From assembly GCA_036310525.1 (NCBI GenBank), contig JAXJRQ010000107.1, positions 1 through 11,196 of the forward strand: a DNA stretch of 11,196 nt, given 5' to 3'. Under the pieces are notes generated by a model that saw only the letters and a list, made by a program, of their open reading frames with translations, was not told the DNA's origin and did no database searches. Source of the DNA: UBA4716 sp036310525 (GTDB taxonomy: Bacteria; Bacillota; Clostridia; UBA1381). Positions 1 to 7,642 of this stretch are shown in pieces; the stretch's first letter is position 1; every line of letters starts with the position of its first letter. The translations under genes and the position numbers were made by a program.

Positions 1-2
1 AC

Positions 3-1301
3 CGTCATCTTATAGAGCTTTTCAAAAGTATAGGTGCCGAAAACATGTCGGACGGATATGTAAATGAATATGCGCTACTGCAAGATAAAATTGAAAATAT
101 CATCGAAGAAAAACGAAGCATTGAATCACGGCTTGATTTTTTGAGTGATGATTTGAAAACCAATTTTATAGAAAAAGTTGTTTCAGACAGAAATATTTCA
201 GATATTACAGCAATTAATAATTCAGCAAAGGATTTCGGATTTATACACGACACATATGCAGTCATCATTTTTCATGCATATGATTATGAATTATTCGCTC
301 CTGCAAATAACGAAGAAGACAAGCAATTATTCTTCTTTATTATAAAAAATATTTACGAAGAACTTCTTGGCAGAAAGTATATCCCCTATGTATGCAATGT
401 TCATGATATGCTTTCGTGTATTGTAAACATTCCTGAAAACGACGCTGAATTTGAAAACGAATTAAAAAATGTATACAGTATTTCACGAATTATCCTCAAA
501 GATAATTTCGGATTTGATGTTTCACTTGCAATCAGCGGTAAATTCAGTGGAGTGCATAGTCTGAATTCTGCTTTTAAAAACGCAATGTCTGTATATGATT
601 ATATGACATTTAAGCAGTTAAGAGATATATTCTTCTATGATGAAATAAACTCCTCAGCAAATAATCCTGCTAAAAATATGCAGATTTATAACATTGAACC
701 CAAGCTTGAGGAATATGTAAAAAACGCAGACATAAAAAAGATTGAAGAAACTCTAAATTCAATGCTTGATGAATTTATGAGTCTTGGCATTGACAATATG
801 GACATTATCAGAAACGCAATCTTTACAACTGCCACATCACTTGTCAGACTTTCCAAAAAATTTGATGCACCTGTCGTAGTAAACTACACACAGCTTTCAT
901 ATATGACAGTTTCGGCAGCATTTGAGTTTCTTTTGGGAGAATTCCGTATTTTATGCAATAAAATCCCCGAAACAAAAAGTGATTTAATAGACAACATATG
1001 TGATTTTATTGCAAAAAATTATTCAAATCCTGATATAAATGTAGCGTATATAGCATCAAATTTAAATTACAACTCAAATTATATTTCAAAATATTTCAAA
1101 AATGTACGTCAGGAAAATCTTCTTGATTATATCAATAAAACACGTATTGAAAAAGCAAAACAGCTGTTAATTGAAAAACCCGATATGCCGATAGAGCAAG
1201 TGGCAGAAGCGGTCGGTTACATAAACAGCCATGCATTAATCAGAAGCTTCAAAAAGTACATGAACACCACTCCCGGAAAATACCGTGACGAAAATCTTTA
1301 A
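3..1301 (+). CDS. AraC/YesN-type transcriptional regulator, membrane-associated class, 5' end cut by window edge
   Basis: This is a DNA-binding transcription activator, probably sensing an external sugar-like ligand and controlling the neighbouring catabolic genes. The frame is open to the left edge, so the visible 432 residues are the C-terminal part. The ATG at 45 has no good ribosome binding site and is probably internal. The first residues (RHLIELFKSIG, then a charged helix to about residue 45) match the juxtamembrane/HAMP-like linker found after the last membrane helix in large membrane-bound AraC regulators; this family assignment is from recall. A middle region of about 280 residues resembles the cyclase-like domain of YesN-type proteins. 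The last 108 residues are a clear AraC domain: a first HTH around residues 345-367 and a second around 396-428, ending in the typical TPGKYR. It converges on the sugar isomerase gene and ends at a strong hairpin. The ligand and the regulated genes are inferred from position only. Confidence 0.92.
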   Translation, partial: RHLIELFKSIGAENMSDGYVNEYALLQDKIENIIEEKRSIESRLDFLSDDLKTNFIEKVVSDRNISDITAINNSAKDFGFIHDTYAVIIFHAYDYELFAPANNEEDKQLFFFIIKNIYEELLGRKYIPYVCNVHDMLSCIVNIPENDAEFENELKNVYSISRIILKDNFGFDVSLAISGKFSGVHSLNSAFKNAMSVYDYMTFKQLRDIFFYDEINSSANNPAKNMQIYNIEPKLEEYVKNADIKKIEETLNSMLDEFMSLGIDNMDIIRNAIFTTATSLVRLSKKFDAPVVVNYTQLSYMTVSAAFEFLLGEFRILCNKIPETKSDLIDNICDFIAKNYSNPDINVAYIASNLNYNSNYISKYFKNVRQENLLDYINKTRIEKAKQLLIEKPDMPIEQVAEAVGYINSHALIRSFKKYMNTTPGKYRDENL

Positions 1302-1306
1302 AACAT

Positions 1307-1344
1307 AAAAAAGCGATGCAAACCTCATGTTTGCATCGCTTTTT
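1307..1344. terminator. Bidirectional rho-independent terminator
   Basis: A perfect 16-bp stem (1308-1323 pairs with 1329-1344) has a 5-base loop, CTCAT. The stem core GCGATGCAAAC is flanked by A-runs on the left and T-runs on the right, so each strand reads out of the hairpin into at least five U residues. It starts six bases after the regulator stop codon and ends ten bases before the stop codon of the convergent isomerase gene, so it can terminate both. Confidence 0.93.
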
Positions 1345-1354
1345 GATATGTAGC

Positions 1355-2320
1355 TTATACCCACCACATCTCGCCTGCATTTTCATAAATAAGAACATTC
1401 TTAAGGAACGAAACTGCTTTTTCAAGACCTTCCTTCGGTGACATAAGACCGTCTTCATGTTCAATACTGATACAGCCGTCATATCCGACATTTTTAAGAA
1501 CACTTATAATGTCATTCCATACGCTTGCGTCATGACCGTAACCAACAGTTCTGAATACCCAGCTTCTGTTTAGGCTATCGCCGTATGAACTTGTATCAAG
1601 AACACCCTTTACAGCAGTGTTGTATTTATCTATTCTTGTATCCTTAGCGTGCACGTGGTATATAGCATCACCAAGATACTTGATAGCTTCGCACGGGTCA
1701 ATTCCCTGCCAGAACAAGTGGCTCGGGTCAACGTTAGCACCAATTATATCGCCTACAGCTTCTCTTAATTTCATAAGTGTAGTAGGATTATATACACAGA
1801 ATCCAGGATGCATTTCAAACGCAATCTTCTTTATACCGATTTCCTTTGCAAGAGCTGCTGTTTCCTTCCAGTAAGGAATAAGTACTTCATTCCACTGCCA
1901 GTCCAGAATATCAAGATATTCATTCGGCCATGAGCATGTAACCCAGTTCGGATTTTTTGAATTTTCGCAATCTCCGGGACAACCTGAAAATCCTACGATT
2001 GTATCAACACCAAGCTTAACAGCTAATTTCATTGCAGCCACAAAGTCATCATGAAATTCCTTTGCAATTTCCTTATTGGGATGAACAGGATTTCCGTGAC
2101 AAGCCAAAGCAGATAGCTTCATATTGTACTTTTTAAGTAAATTTTTAAGGTTATCAATTTTTTCGGGGTTTGCAAGATAATCCGCCGCATCTACATGCGC
2201 TTTACCCGGATAACCGCCTACACCCATTTCAATACTGTCTACACCAAGGCTTGCAAGATAGCTTATAGCTTCCTCAAGTCCCATCTGATTAAGAACAGGT
2301 GACATTACACTTAAATTCAT
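1355..2320 (-). CDS. Sugar phosphate isomerase/epimerase (xylose isomerase-like TIM barrel, IolE-like superfamily)
   Basis: The 321-residue protein belongs to the AP-endonuclease-2/xylose isomerase-like TIM barrel superfamily, which includes IolE (2-keto-myo-inositol dehydratase), IolH, IolI and many sugar epimerases. It is probably a cytosolic, divalent-metal enzyme. Likely metal and acid-base residues are E169 (FEMHPG), D198 and H201 (VDPSHLFWQG), H224 (HVHAKD) and E287 (SIEHED). CHGNPVHP at 75-82 and the C-terminal MWWV are typical of a subfamily of bacterial sugar isomerases found in polyol and inositol-type loci. The start at 2320 is supported by GGAGGT about eight bases upstream. Unlike the genes to its right it has its own promoter and a 104-base leader region. 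It may catalyse an isomerisation, epimerisation or dehydration of a keto-sugar or keto-inositol; the exact reaction cannot be told from sequence. IolE itself is possible but not proven. Confidence 0.9.
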   Translation of the reverse strand: MNLSVMSPVLNQMGLEEAISYLASLGVDSIEMGVGGYPGKAHVDAADYLANPEKIDNLKNLLKKYNMKLSALACHGNPVHPNKEIAKEFHDDFVAAMKLAVKLGVDTIVGFSGCPGDCENSKNPNWVTCSWPNEYLDILDWQWNEVLIPYWKETAALAKEIGIKKIAFEMHPGFCVYNPTTLMKLREAVGDIIGANVDPSHLFWQGIDPCEAIKYLGDAIYHVHAKDTRIDKYNTAVKGVLDTSSYGDSLNRSWVFRTVGYGHDASVWNDIISVLKNVGYDGCISIEHEDGLMSPKEGLEKAVSFLKNVLIYENAGEMWWV

Positions 2321-2355
2321 AATTTTTTACCTCCGATTTATACTATATTATCTTA

Positions 2356-2384
2356 ATTATAATGTATATACCCTTTATTTTCAA
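2356..2384 (-). promoter_or_regulatory. Sigma-A promoter of the sugar isomerase gene
   Basis: On the - strand, TTGAAA (2384-2379) is followed after exactly 17 bases by a perfect TATAAT (2361-2356). The expected transcription start is near 2349, giving a leader of about 29 bases with GGAGGT before the ATG at 2320. This is the best promoter match in the window and makes the isomerase gene a separate transcription unit. Confidence 0.85.
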
Positions 2385-2388
2385 TGTG

Positions 2389-2417
2389 TATATTGATTAA
2401 AATTTGAAATATATTGA
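2389..2417 (-). promoter_or_regulatory. Candidate AraC-type operator: two direct repeats 21 bp apart
   Basis: On the - strand the 8-mer TCAATATA occurs at 2417-2410 and again at 2396-2389, a start-to-start distance of 21 bp, or two helical turns. The nearer copy ends four bases from the -35 box of the isomerase promoter. AraC-family activators are known to bind direct half-sites spaced about 21 bp next to -35, and an AraC-type regulator is encoded about 1 kb away. The region is very AT-rich, so a chance repeat is possible. Some of this stretch may also hold the 3' end of the etf transcript, for which no clear terminator is seen. Confidence 0.45.
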
Positions 2418-2424
2418 CATTTTA

Positions 2425-3801
2425 TTAATATAAATCTTTCAGCTCACATACAATGCCGTAATCAGCATACTCAAAAATCCTTGCAGCTTTATCAGGATTT
2501 ATCGCAATTACCGTATCTGCATTTTCAATACCCACGGTATGGTGCACTGCTCCTGAAATACCGATTGCAATATAGATTTTCGGACACACCATTTTACCGG
2601 TAAGTCCTACCTGCATTTCGTATTCTGCAACACCCGTATCAACAAGACCTCTTGATGCGCAAACCTCCGCACCAAGCTTTTCCGCAAAAGCCTTGAGGTT
2701 TTCAAACTCATCCTTTATACCTCTGCCGCCTGATACAATTATGTCCTTTGAATTTTTATCGGTTGTTCTTACCGTTGCCATTTGCGGATTTGTGTCACAC
2801 TTAATTTTCGCACTGATTGTTCCGCCTTTTGCAGGTCGGTACATGAACAGCTTTTCACCATCAGTTTCAAGAGCCGTACAATCAGCACAAAGTCCCGTAT
2901 TAAGCAGCGCCGATACAATAGGAGCATTTTTTCTTCCCCATAAATCAGCATTCCAAAGTATAACCTCCGGTTTTTCGTCCTTTGCCATCTGCGCGATTTC
3001 AAAAGGATTTGACAAATCAATTACACGCACATTTTCCGCAATTGCCTGTGCTTGCAACAACACCTCATTACCGATCGCCCATACTTCTTTGAGTTTTTTA
3101 TCAGAGCTTTTTATTTCTGTTTCCTTTTTCTTTTCAAGAGATAGTTTTTCAATAAGTGGTAATAAATCTGTTTTGTCTATAAATTTACACCGACGTTGTC
3201 CACGAACACTTTCAAAGACCTTCAATACTTTCGTCGGAGAGCCTGAAAGTCCGCATTTTGATACATCAGCATTTATGAGTGAATTATCCCACACTTCTAC
3301 CTCTCCGACTTTTGAACGTATAGACGGAAAACGTAGCTTATTGATTTTTTCTATCGTCAACAGACATGGCAATTTTTCAGTAAATTCACCCATACGTGTT
3401 TTGCAGCTTACTTGTTCAGATGATATATCGCATATTTCCATTACGTTTGTGATAAGCGATATTCCAAGCATCGTCGCAAGACACGCCCCAACCTGAGCTG
3501 TTTCACCGTCAATTGTTTGTCTGCCGCAGAATATCATATCATATTCAAGCTTTTTTATTGTTTCTGATAAAATATATGAGGTTGCGACCGTATCCGAGCC
3601 GGCAAACACCTTATCGGATATAAGAATGACACATTTAACACCAAGTCTTGTCAATGGCAATAATACCGATTTTGCAGACTCAGGACACATACTTATTACA
3701 GTCACTTCACTGTCTTTTACAGACAATGCTGCCTCAACAGCGCACTCATCAAACGGATTTATCTCTCCGTCAATTACCTTTACACAAACAAGTATTTTCA
3801 T
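2425..3801 (-). CDS. etfBA: Electron transfer flavoprotein, fused beta-alpha chain (EtfB-EtfA in one polypeptide)
   Basis: This cytosolic FAD protein shuttles electrons between a flavin dehydrogenase and another carrier. ETF is normally two proteins; here both are in one 458-residue chain. Residues 1 to about 205 are EtfB: it begins KILVCVK, has the nucleotide-binding CGRQTIDGETAQVG (92-105) and the late EtfB motif GLSGSPTKV (184-192). A charged Lys/Glu linker (about 222-238) joins EtfA, with ADCTALE (306-312), NPQMATVR (338-345) and the FAD domain motifs SGGRG (357-361), SRGLVDTG (383-390), QVGLTGK (397-403), GISGAVHHTVG (414-424) and ADYGIV (446-451). The usual Gln before the conserved FAD-contacting His is His here (H420-H421). 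Both halves are short: EtfB lacks the long loop after KILVCVK, and the EtfA N-terminal domain lacks roughly 50 residues. The ATG lies three bases after the kinase stop, with GAGGAA six bases upstream. Its likely partners are the FAD oxidase and Fe-S protein of the same operon. Whether it bifurcates electrons is not known. Confidence 0.95.
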   Translation of the reverse strand: MKILVCVKVIDGEINPFDECAVEAALSVKDSEVTVISMCPESAKSVLLPLTRLGVKCVILISDKVFAGSDTVATSYILSETIKKLEYDMIFCGRQTIDGETAQVGACLATMLGISLITNVMEICDISSEQVSCKTRMGEFTEKLPCLLTIEKINKLRFPSIRSKVGEVEVWDNSLINADVSKCGLSGSPTKVLKVFESVRGQRRCKFIDKTDLLPLIEKLSLEKKKETEIKSSDKKLKEVWAIGNEVLLQAQAIAENVRVIDLSNPFEIAQMAKDEKPEVILWNADLWGRKNAPIVSALLNTGLCADCTALETDGEKLFMYRPAKGGTISAKIKCDTNPQMATVRTTDKNSKDIIVSGGRGIKDEFENLKAFAEKLGAEVCASRGLVDTGVAEYEMQVGLTGKMVCPKIYIAIGISGAVHHTVGIENADTVIAINPDKAARIFEYADYGIVCELKDLY

Positions 3802-3804
3802 ATT

Positions 3805-5274
3805 TTATTCCTCATTATAGATAGGTGCAAGTGCCTCGCAAACAGCCTTGTATTTTTTAAACAGCTTCTGATATTTTGCGTGATTTTCCATATTAGGCTC
3901 CGTATAAGAAACAGTTTCATTGCAAATCTCCAATGCATCTTTGGGACTATTGAAAACACCCATAGCGACGCCTGCAAGCATACATGTCCCAAATGATGAA
4001 TCATTATATTTCTTTTCCACAAGTGTTATTCCCAAAGCATCCGCCAAAATCTGACGCCATAGCGGACTTTTTCCGCCTCCGCCTATAATTGTGGCAGTTT
4101 CATCATGTTCAATTCCGATACCTTCAAGAGCATTCTTACAGTCAAGCATACTCATGGCAACGCCTTCAAGTACTGCTCGTGTAAAATGAGCTTTTGTATG
4201 CCCAGCTCTTACGCCTACAAAGCTTCCGCACAGTTTTGGATTTGCATACGGTGTAAGTTCTCCGTTAAGATACGGATGAAATACAAGTCCGTCAGAGCCT
4301 ATTTCTACATTTTCAGCACCTTCATCAAGCTCTTTATAGTCACCGCCAAAGGTATCACGATACCATCTGTAGCTTGCGGCACATGATTTTGTTGCTGTTC
4401 CGGGATACCATAGCCCATCTTCAATATGCGAATAGTTGATTAGATGCTTATTGGGATATGATTTGTCCGTAATAACGCATATTCTGCCCGCCGTTGCAAG
4501 CTTAACAGTAACATTTCCTTTTTCAACCGCACCGGAAGCGAATACCTCCATAACGGTATCCGTCGTTCCGCAAAGCACTGCTGTTCCCTCTTTTAAACCG
4601 GTATCCTTTGCAGCTTCTGTTGTTACTGTTCCAACAATATCTGCAGGTTTTACTATTTGCGGCATCATATCAGTTTCTATACCAAGAATACCGCAAAGCT
4701 CCTTTGACCAGCTTAATGTATTATAATCAAACATCATACTGCCTTCAGCTTCTATGTAGTCGGTAACATAATCACCTGTCAGACAATGTCGTACATAATC
4801 CTTAGCAAAGAATATTTTCTTTGTTTTTGCCCATATTTCAGGTTCATTTTTCTTTATCCACATCAGTTGCGGAAGTGTCCAGATGGTATCAGGAGCATGA
4901 AGAACCTGTTCGCTTATTATATCTGCATACTGTTCTTTTAAAATTTTAACTTCATCGAAGCTTCGTGTATCTGTCCAGTACACCGACGGACACAAAACAT
5001 TAAAATCATCATCACAAAGCACCGCAGTATGAGTTGCCGCATCAAAAGCTACTGCAAGTATATCAGAAGCATCTATTTGCCCTTTTTCTATTACCTTTGC
5101 AATACTTTCTTTTGCAGCATTATACCAGTCCTGAGGATTTTGTTCAGTATATCCTGATTTTGGATAATATGTAGGGTACTCAACTGTATTCGTTGCAACT
5201 ACCTTTCCCATCTCCGACATAAGCGTTGCCTTTGACGCACCTCCGCCAAAATCAATTCCGAGTAAGTATTTCAT
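3805..5274 (-). CDS. FGGY-family carbohydrate kinase (xylulokinase-like)
   Basis: This is an ATP-dependent cytosolic kinase of the FGGY family (xylulose, gluconate, glycerol, erythritol and related kinases). Its 489 residues match the usual length. The N-terminal half has the phosphate-binding GIDFGGGASK (6-15), the substrate loop VYWTDTR (98-104) and the catalytic Asp D239 in GTTDT. The C-terminal half has the adenosine-site GGGGKSPLWRQ (398-408). Overall it looks most like xylulokinase-type members, but the substrate loop differs from the classic WNDQR, so another ketose, polyol or sugar acid is likely. The start at 5274 is preceded by TAAGGAAAG about seven bases upstream. The gene sits 20 bases after the DUF4867 gene and three bases before the etf fusion. 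It is the second sugar kinase in the operon, which suggests either two entry substrates or phosphorylation at two points of a route. Confidence 0.93.
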   Translation of the reverse strand: MKYLLGIDFGGGASKATLMSEMGKVVATNTVEYPTYYPKSGYTEQNPQDWYNAAKESIAKVIEKGQIDASDILAVAFDAATHTAVLCDDDFNVLCPSVYWTDTRSFDEVKILKEQYADIISEQVLHAPDTIWTLPQLMWIKKNEPEIWAKTKKIFFAKDYVRHCLTGDYVTDYIEAEGSMMFDYNTLSWSKELCGILGIETDMMPQIVKPADIVGTVTTEAAKDTGLKEGTAVLCGTTDTVMEVFASGAVEKGNVTVKLATAGRICVITDKSYPNKHLINYSHIEDGLWYPGTATKSCAASYRWYRDTFGGDYKELDEGAENVEIGSDGLVFHPYLNGELTPYANPKLCGSFVGVRAGHTKAHFTRAVLEGVAMSMLDCKNALEGIGIEHDETATIIGGGGKSPLWRQILADALGITLVEKKYNDSSFGTCMLAGVAMGVFNSPKDALEICNETVSYTEPNMENHAKYQKLFKKYKAVCEALAPIYNEE

Positions 5275-5294
5275 AGCTTATCTTTCCTTACAAA

Positions 5295-5945
5295 TCAATA
5301 TTTTACTTCATAGTTTATGCCGTGAATTCCCGGATAAACACCTTTTTCTATAAGTGCATCATTCTTATCATGGCAAAGAATCCACTTGTTCTTTTTGAAT
5401 AAAAGCTTATCGTCATTTACCTTTTTATCAAGTAAGTCATTTGTACCTTCCGTCAGTCCTACAACGCATTTAAAGCCTTCATCCGACACCTGACACGGGC
5501 AAAAATGCAGTGTTGTTCCATACACCTCAACCGCATCGCCCTTTTCAAGATAAAATGCTTTTATTTTATCCGATGAATATTCATTACCATCCATTTCATA
5601 TTCAAGACCAAGCAGTAACACCAAATCTGTTGCCGCAATATTCATTTCACTGCATCTGTGAAACTCCATTGCATTCATCATACTGCTATATCCCCAGCAC
5701 AAGCCAATCTGTGCACTGCATCCGCCGGCAATAAGCTCTTTTATTGCCCCCGATGAATTCAGATTTTCAAGGCTATCTACTGAAAGCATATACTGAGAAC
5801 CACTTTGCGGATTTTCGATTTTTTCACACTCAGCAACTATTTCCGATGTATCTATATCAAGAACTCTGCCGTATTTTTTAAATTCATTATCTGTAATTCT
5901 GTAGAACGGAATTTCAGGATTTAGCTTTTTTAAATTTTCAAACAT
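5295..5945 (-). CDS. DUF4867 family protein, function unknown
   Basis: This 216-residue protein matches, from recall, the DUF4867 family of Firmicutes, which has no assigned function. Features that look conserved are FKKYGRVL (22-29), AMEFHRCSEMNIAATDLVLLLG (92-113 region), VEVYGTTLHFCPC (139-151), FKCVVGLTEGTN (158-169), and a C-terminal part with KNKWIL (185-190), KGVYPGI (201-207) and EVKY at the end. E94, H96, E100 and H147 are spaced like metal ligands in a cupin-like barrel; this is inference. No signal peptide or membrane segment is visible. The ATG at 5945 was chosen over an in-frame codon 45 bases upstream because it has AGGGG seven bases before it, and because the upstream codons run into a hairpin and do not fit the family start. 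It lies between the epimerase and the FGGY kinase, so a role as sugar isomerase, lyase or epimerase is plausible. Confidence 0.85.
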   Translation of the reverse strand: MFENLKKLNPEIPFYRITDNEFKKYGRVLDIDTSEIVAECEKIENPQSGSQYMLSVDSLENLNSSGAIKELIAGGCSAQIGLCWGYSSMMNAMEFHRCSEMNIAATDLVLLLGLEYEMDGNEYSSDKIKAFYLEKGDAVEVYGTTLHFCPCQVSDEGFKCVVGLTEGTNDLLDKKVNDDKLLFKKNKWILCHDKNDALIEKGVYPGIHGINYEVKY

Positions 5946-5975
5946 TATATCACCCCTAAAATATTTTCCTATATA

Positions 5976-6007
5976 CAGAAATTTGCCCATAAATGGGCAA
6001 ATTTCTG
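5976..6007 (-). other. Intercistronic hairpin after the epimerase gene
   Basis: A perfect 14-bp inverted repeat (5976-5989 with 5994-6007) has a 4-base loop and begins one base after the epimerase stop codon. In the transcript, the - strand stem is followed only by UAUAU and then A-rich sequence, so the U-tract is too poor for a normal terminator. It is more likely a partial attenuator or an mRNA 3'-end stabiliser that sets different levels for the first six genes and the last three. Confidence 0.7.
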
Positions 6008-6008
6008 C

Positions 6009-6869
6009 TTACATTAATGTTATTGTATGTGAATATACTTTATTTTGTGATGCATCAAGTTTTGTGATGCCTTTCTTTGAGGTAAAATCGTATTCACTGT
6101 CTACAAAATCAGGTAAACCTGTCCACGGTTCTATACAAATGTATTTAAAACCTCCGGGCATAGTCCACAACAGCAGATAATCATGATTGTCAAATGCCAC
6201 TTCAACAACCTTTCCGCATTTATTGTTTTTAAGCCATACTTTTCTTGATTTTATATTTGTGAATACAAGTGCATCAACCGCAAAATATTCGTTTTTAAGC
6301 GGTAATTCTTTTGTGGCAGACATTACATCCAGCTGATTGTAATCAAGTAGATTTCCAATCAGTATATTTGATTTTAAATCCTCTTCACATTCAAATACTA
6401 TACTGTATTCTTCGATACCTTCAGGACATGCATATCCCTCATGCGCACCTACGCTGTAATACATTACGCCATCACCTGTATTGGTCACGTCATAATCAAC
6501 TTTCAGTGTATTATCGCACAACGTATATCTGATTCTGAATTCAAAATCAAACGGATACTGTTTCTTTGTTTCATCATTCGCACAAAGTAAAAACACAGCA
6601 CTTGTATCATCACTGTATTCAACTTCAAATTCGCTCATTCTGCCAAAGCCATGCTTGAGCATGGTGTATTCTTTGCCCTCAAAAACATACTTATCATCCT
6701 TGAGACCTCCGCACATGGGAAACAAAACAGGCGCCTGCCCTGCCCAAACATCGGGGTTTCCTTCCCAAAGGATTTCCTTGTTATCTTTTGTAAGACTTTT
6801 TAGTTCCGCACCGATTGTTGAAATCACCGCACGAACCTTGTCATTGGCAATAGTTATTTGTTGAGCCAT
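6009..6869 (-). CDS. Aldose 1-epimerase family protein (LacX/YihR-like mutarotase)
   Basis: This cytosolic mutarotase-type enzyme probably interconverts the alpha and beta anomers of an aldose or sugar phosphate so that the following enzymes get the right form. Its 286 residues fit the LacX-like branch of the galactose mutarotase fold. Visible motifs are APVLFPMCGGL (46-56), LKHGFGR (71-77) with the active-site His, GAHEGY (141-146) in place of the usual GGHPAF, and EPWTGLPD (247-254), whose Glu is the likely general base. The ATG at 6869 is preceded by an excellent AGAGGAGGAG about five bases upstream; a longer in-frame start at 6926 would lie deep in iolB and add a basic extension unlike the family. 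It overlaps the end of iolB by 16 bases, so translation is probably coupled. Substrate unknown. Confidence 0.9.
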   Translation of the reverse strand: MAQQITIANDKVRAVISTIGAELKSLTKDNKEILWEGNPDVWAGQAPVLFPMCGGLKDDKYVFEGKEYTMLKHGFGRMSEFEVEYSDDTSAVFLLCANDETKKQYPFDFEFRIRYTLCDNTLKVDYDVTNTGDGVMYYSVGAHEGYACPEGIEEYSIVFECEEDLKSNILIGNLLDYNQLDVMSATKELPLKNEYFAVDALVFTNIKSRKVWLKNNKCGKVVEVAFDNHDYLLLWTMPGGFKYICIEPWTGLPDFVDSEYDFTSKKGITKLDASQNKVYSHTITLM

Positions 6870-7642
6870 TTGTGCTCCTCCTCTGTTGTCATGTAGAAGC
6901 CTCTGTCCTCGCCTGCCATTATCCACAGATAATAGCTGTCATAACCGGGTGCTGAATGGAACGGATGATAACCTCTGGGAATTTCAACAAAATCACCTGA
7001 CTTAACTGTATATGTTTCGTCAATATCTCCTTCCATTGTGTACACCTTCTGAATACCAAAGCCCTGTGGCTTTTTGAATTCATAATAGTAAATTTCTTCT
7101 GTTTCAGCTTCTGTAGGCATATTATCATCATCATGCTTATGCGGAGGATAGCTTGCCCACTGTCCGCCCTTAACAAAAGCTTCGCCTATGTAGAGCATGT
7201 TGGAATCTACTCTTTCATCAAGAATGAAATGAGCTTCTCTTTCCCAACCCGGCTTACCAAGATTCTTTATAACTACATCTTCGGGATTAACAATAGCCGG
7301 CTTATATGCCTTTGTTGAGGGTGATTTACATACAGCAATTGAAACCTCACCAACGCCCGTTATTGAAAACGGAGTATTTGCAGGCACATATATACATGTT
7401 GCAGCACCGTCAAATACATCTGCTCTCTTGCCTGCATCTTTAAATTCAAAGTTCTCGCCTTTTACAGTACACTTACCGCCAAGAATAACCAAAGCATATT
7501 CTTTGTCTGTTTCACGGTAGCTTTTTGTATCGCCATCAGCAAGACGTACCATATCCATTTCAACTTTTTTACATGAGCTGTTTGCTTTTGTGATAATTTC
7601 TGATTTACCGTAAGCTCTGTTCCATGTTTTCTTAAAATTCAT
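6854..7642 (-). CDS. iolB: 5-deoxy-glucuronate isomerase (IolB family)
   Basis: IolB converts 5-deoxy-D-glucuronate to 2-deoxy-5-keto-D-gluconate in myo-inositol catabolism. The 262-residue protein has the two-cupin layout of the KduI/IolB superfamily. The C-terminal cupin carries the metal site: SYPPHKHD (164-171; H168 and H170), TEEIYYYEF (181-189; acidic ligand near E182/E183) and RGYHPFHSAPGYDSYY (223-238; H226). These closely match known IolB proteins. The ATG at 7642 was chosen over a GTG nine bases upstream: AAAGGAG is ten bases before the ATG but would be only one base from the GTG. It overlaps the PfkB kinase gene by 11 bases and is followed by the overlapping epimerase. In the classical pathway the next steps are a PfkB kinase (IolC) and an aldolase (IolJ); both gene types lie directly upstream here. 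As IolD is not visible, a different deoxy-uronate-like substrate remains possible. Confidence 0.9.
   Translation of the reverse strand: MNFKKTWNRAYGKSEIITKANSSCKKVEMDMVRLADGDTKSYRETDKEYALVILGGKCTVKGENFEFKDAGKRADVFDGAATCIYVPANTPFSITGVGEVSIAVCKSPSTKAYKPAIVNPEDVVIKNLGKPGWEREAHFILDERVDSNMLYIGEAFVKGGQWASYPPHKHDDDNMPTEAETEEIYYYEFKKPQGFGIQKVYTMEGDIDETYTVKSGDFVEIPRGYHPFHSAPGYDSYYLWIMAGEDRGFYMTTEEEHKWLNK

Noticed and set aside
45..47. ATG at 45 as the true start of the AraC-type regulator.
   Set aside because: The frame is open to the window edge, the residues before it fit the family's juxtamembrane linker, and there is no good Shine-Dalgarno.
2389..2424. A terminator right after the etf fusion gene.
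   Set aside because: No stable GC-containing stem or U-tract is seen; only AT-rich direct repeats are present, so the transcript may read into the isomerase gene.
2414..2435. TTGACA on the + strand at 2414-2419 followed by TATAAA, a possible + strand promoter.
   Set aside because: The spacing between the boxes is only about nine bases, and no + strand gene follows; it would run antisense into the etf gene.
2693..3496. A long open frame of 267 codons on the + strand opposite the etf fusion gene.
   Set aside because: It lies antisense to clear ETF motifs, has no family resemblance or ribosome binding site, and is Ser/Phe-rich as expected of a shadow frame.
5946..5990. A longer DUF4867 start at 5990.
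   Set aside because: The start codon would lie in the hairpin with no ribosome binding site; the ATG at 5945 has AGGGG at good spacing and fits the family start.
6870..6926. A longer epimerase start at 6926.
   Set aside because: It would overlap iolB far more and add a non-family basic extension; the ATG at 6869 has an excellent AGAGGAGGAG site.
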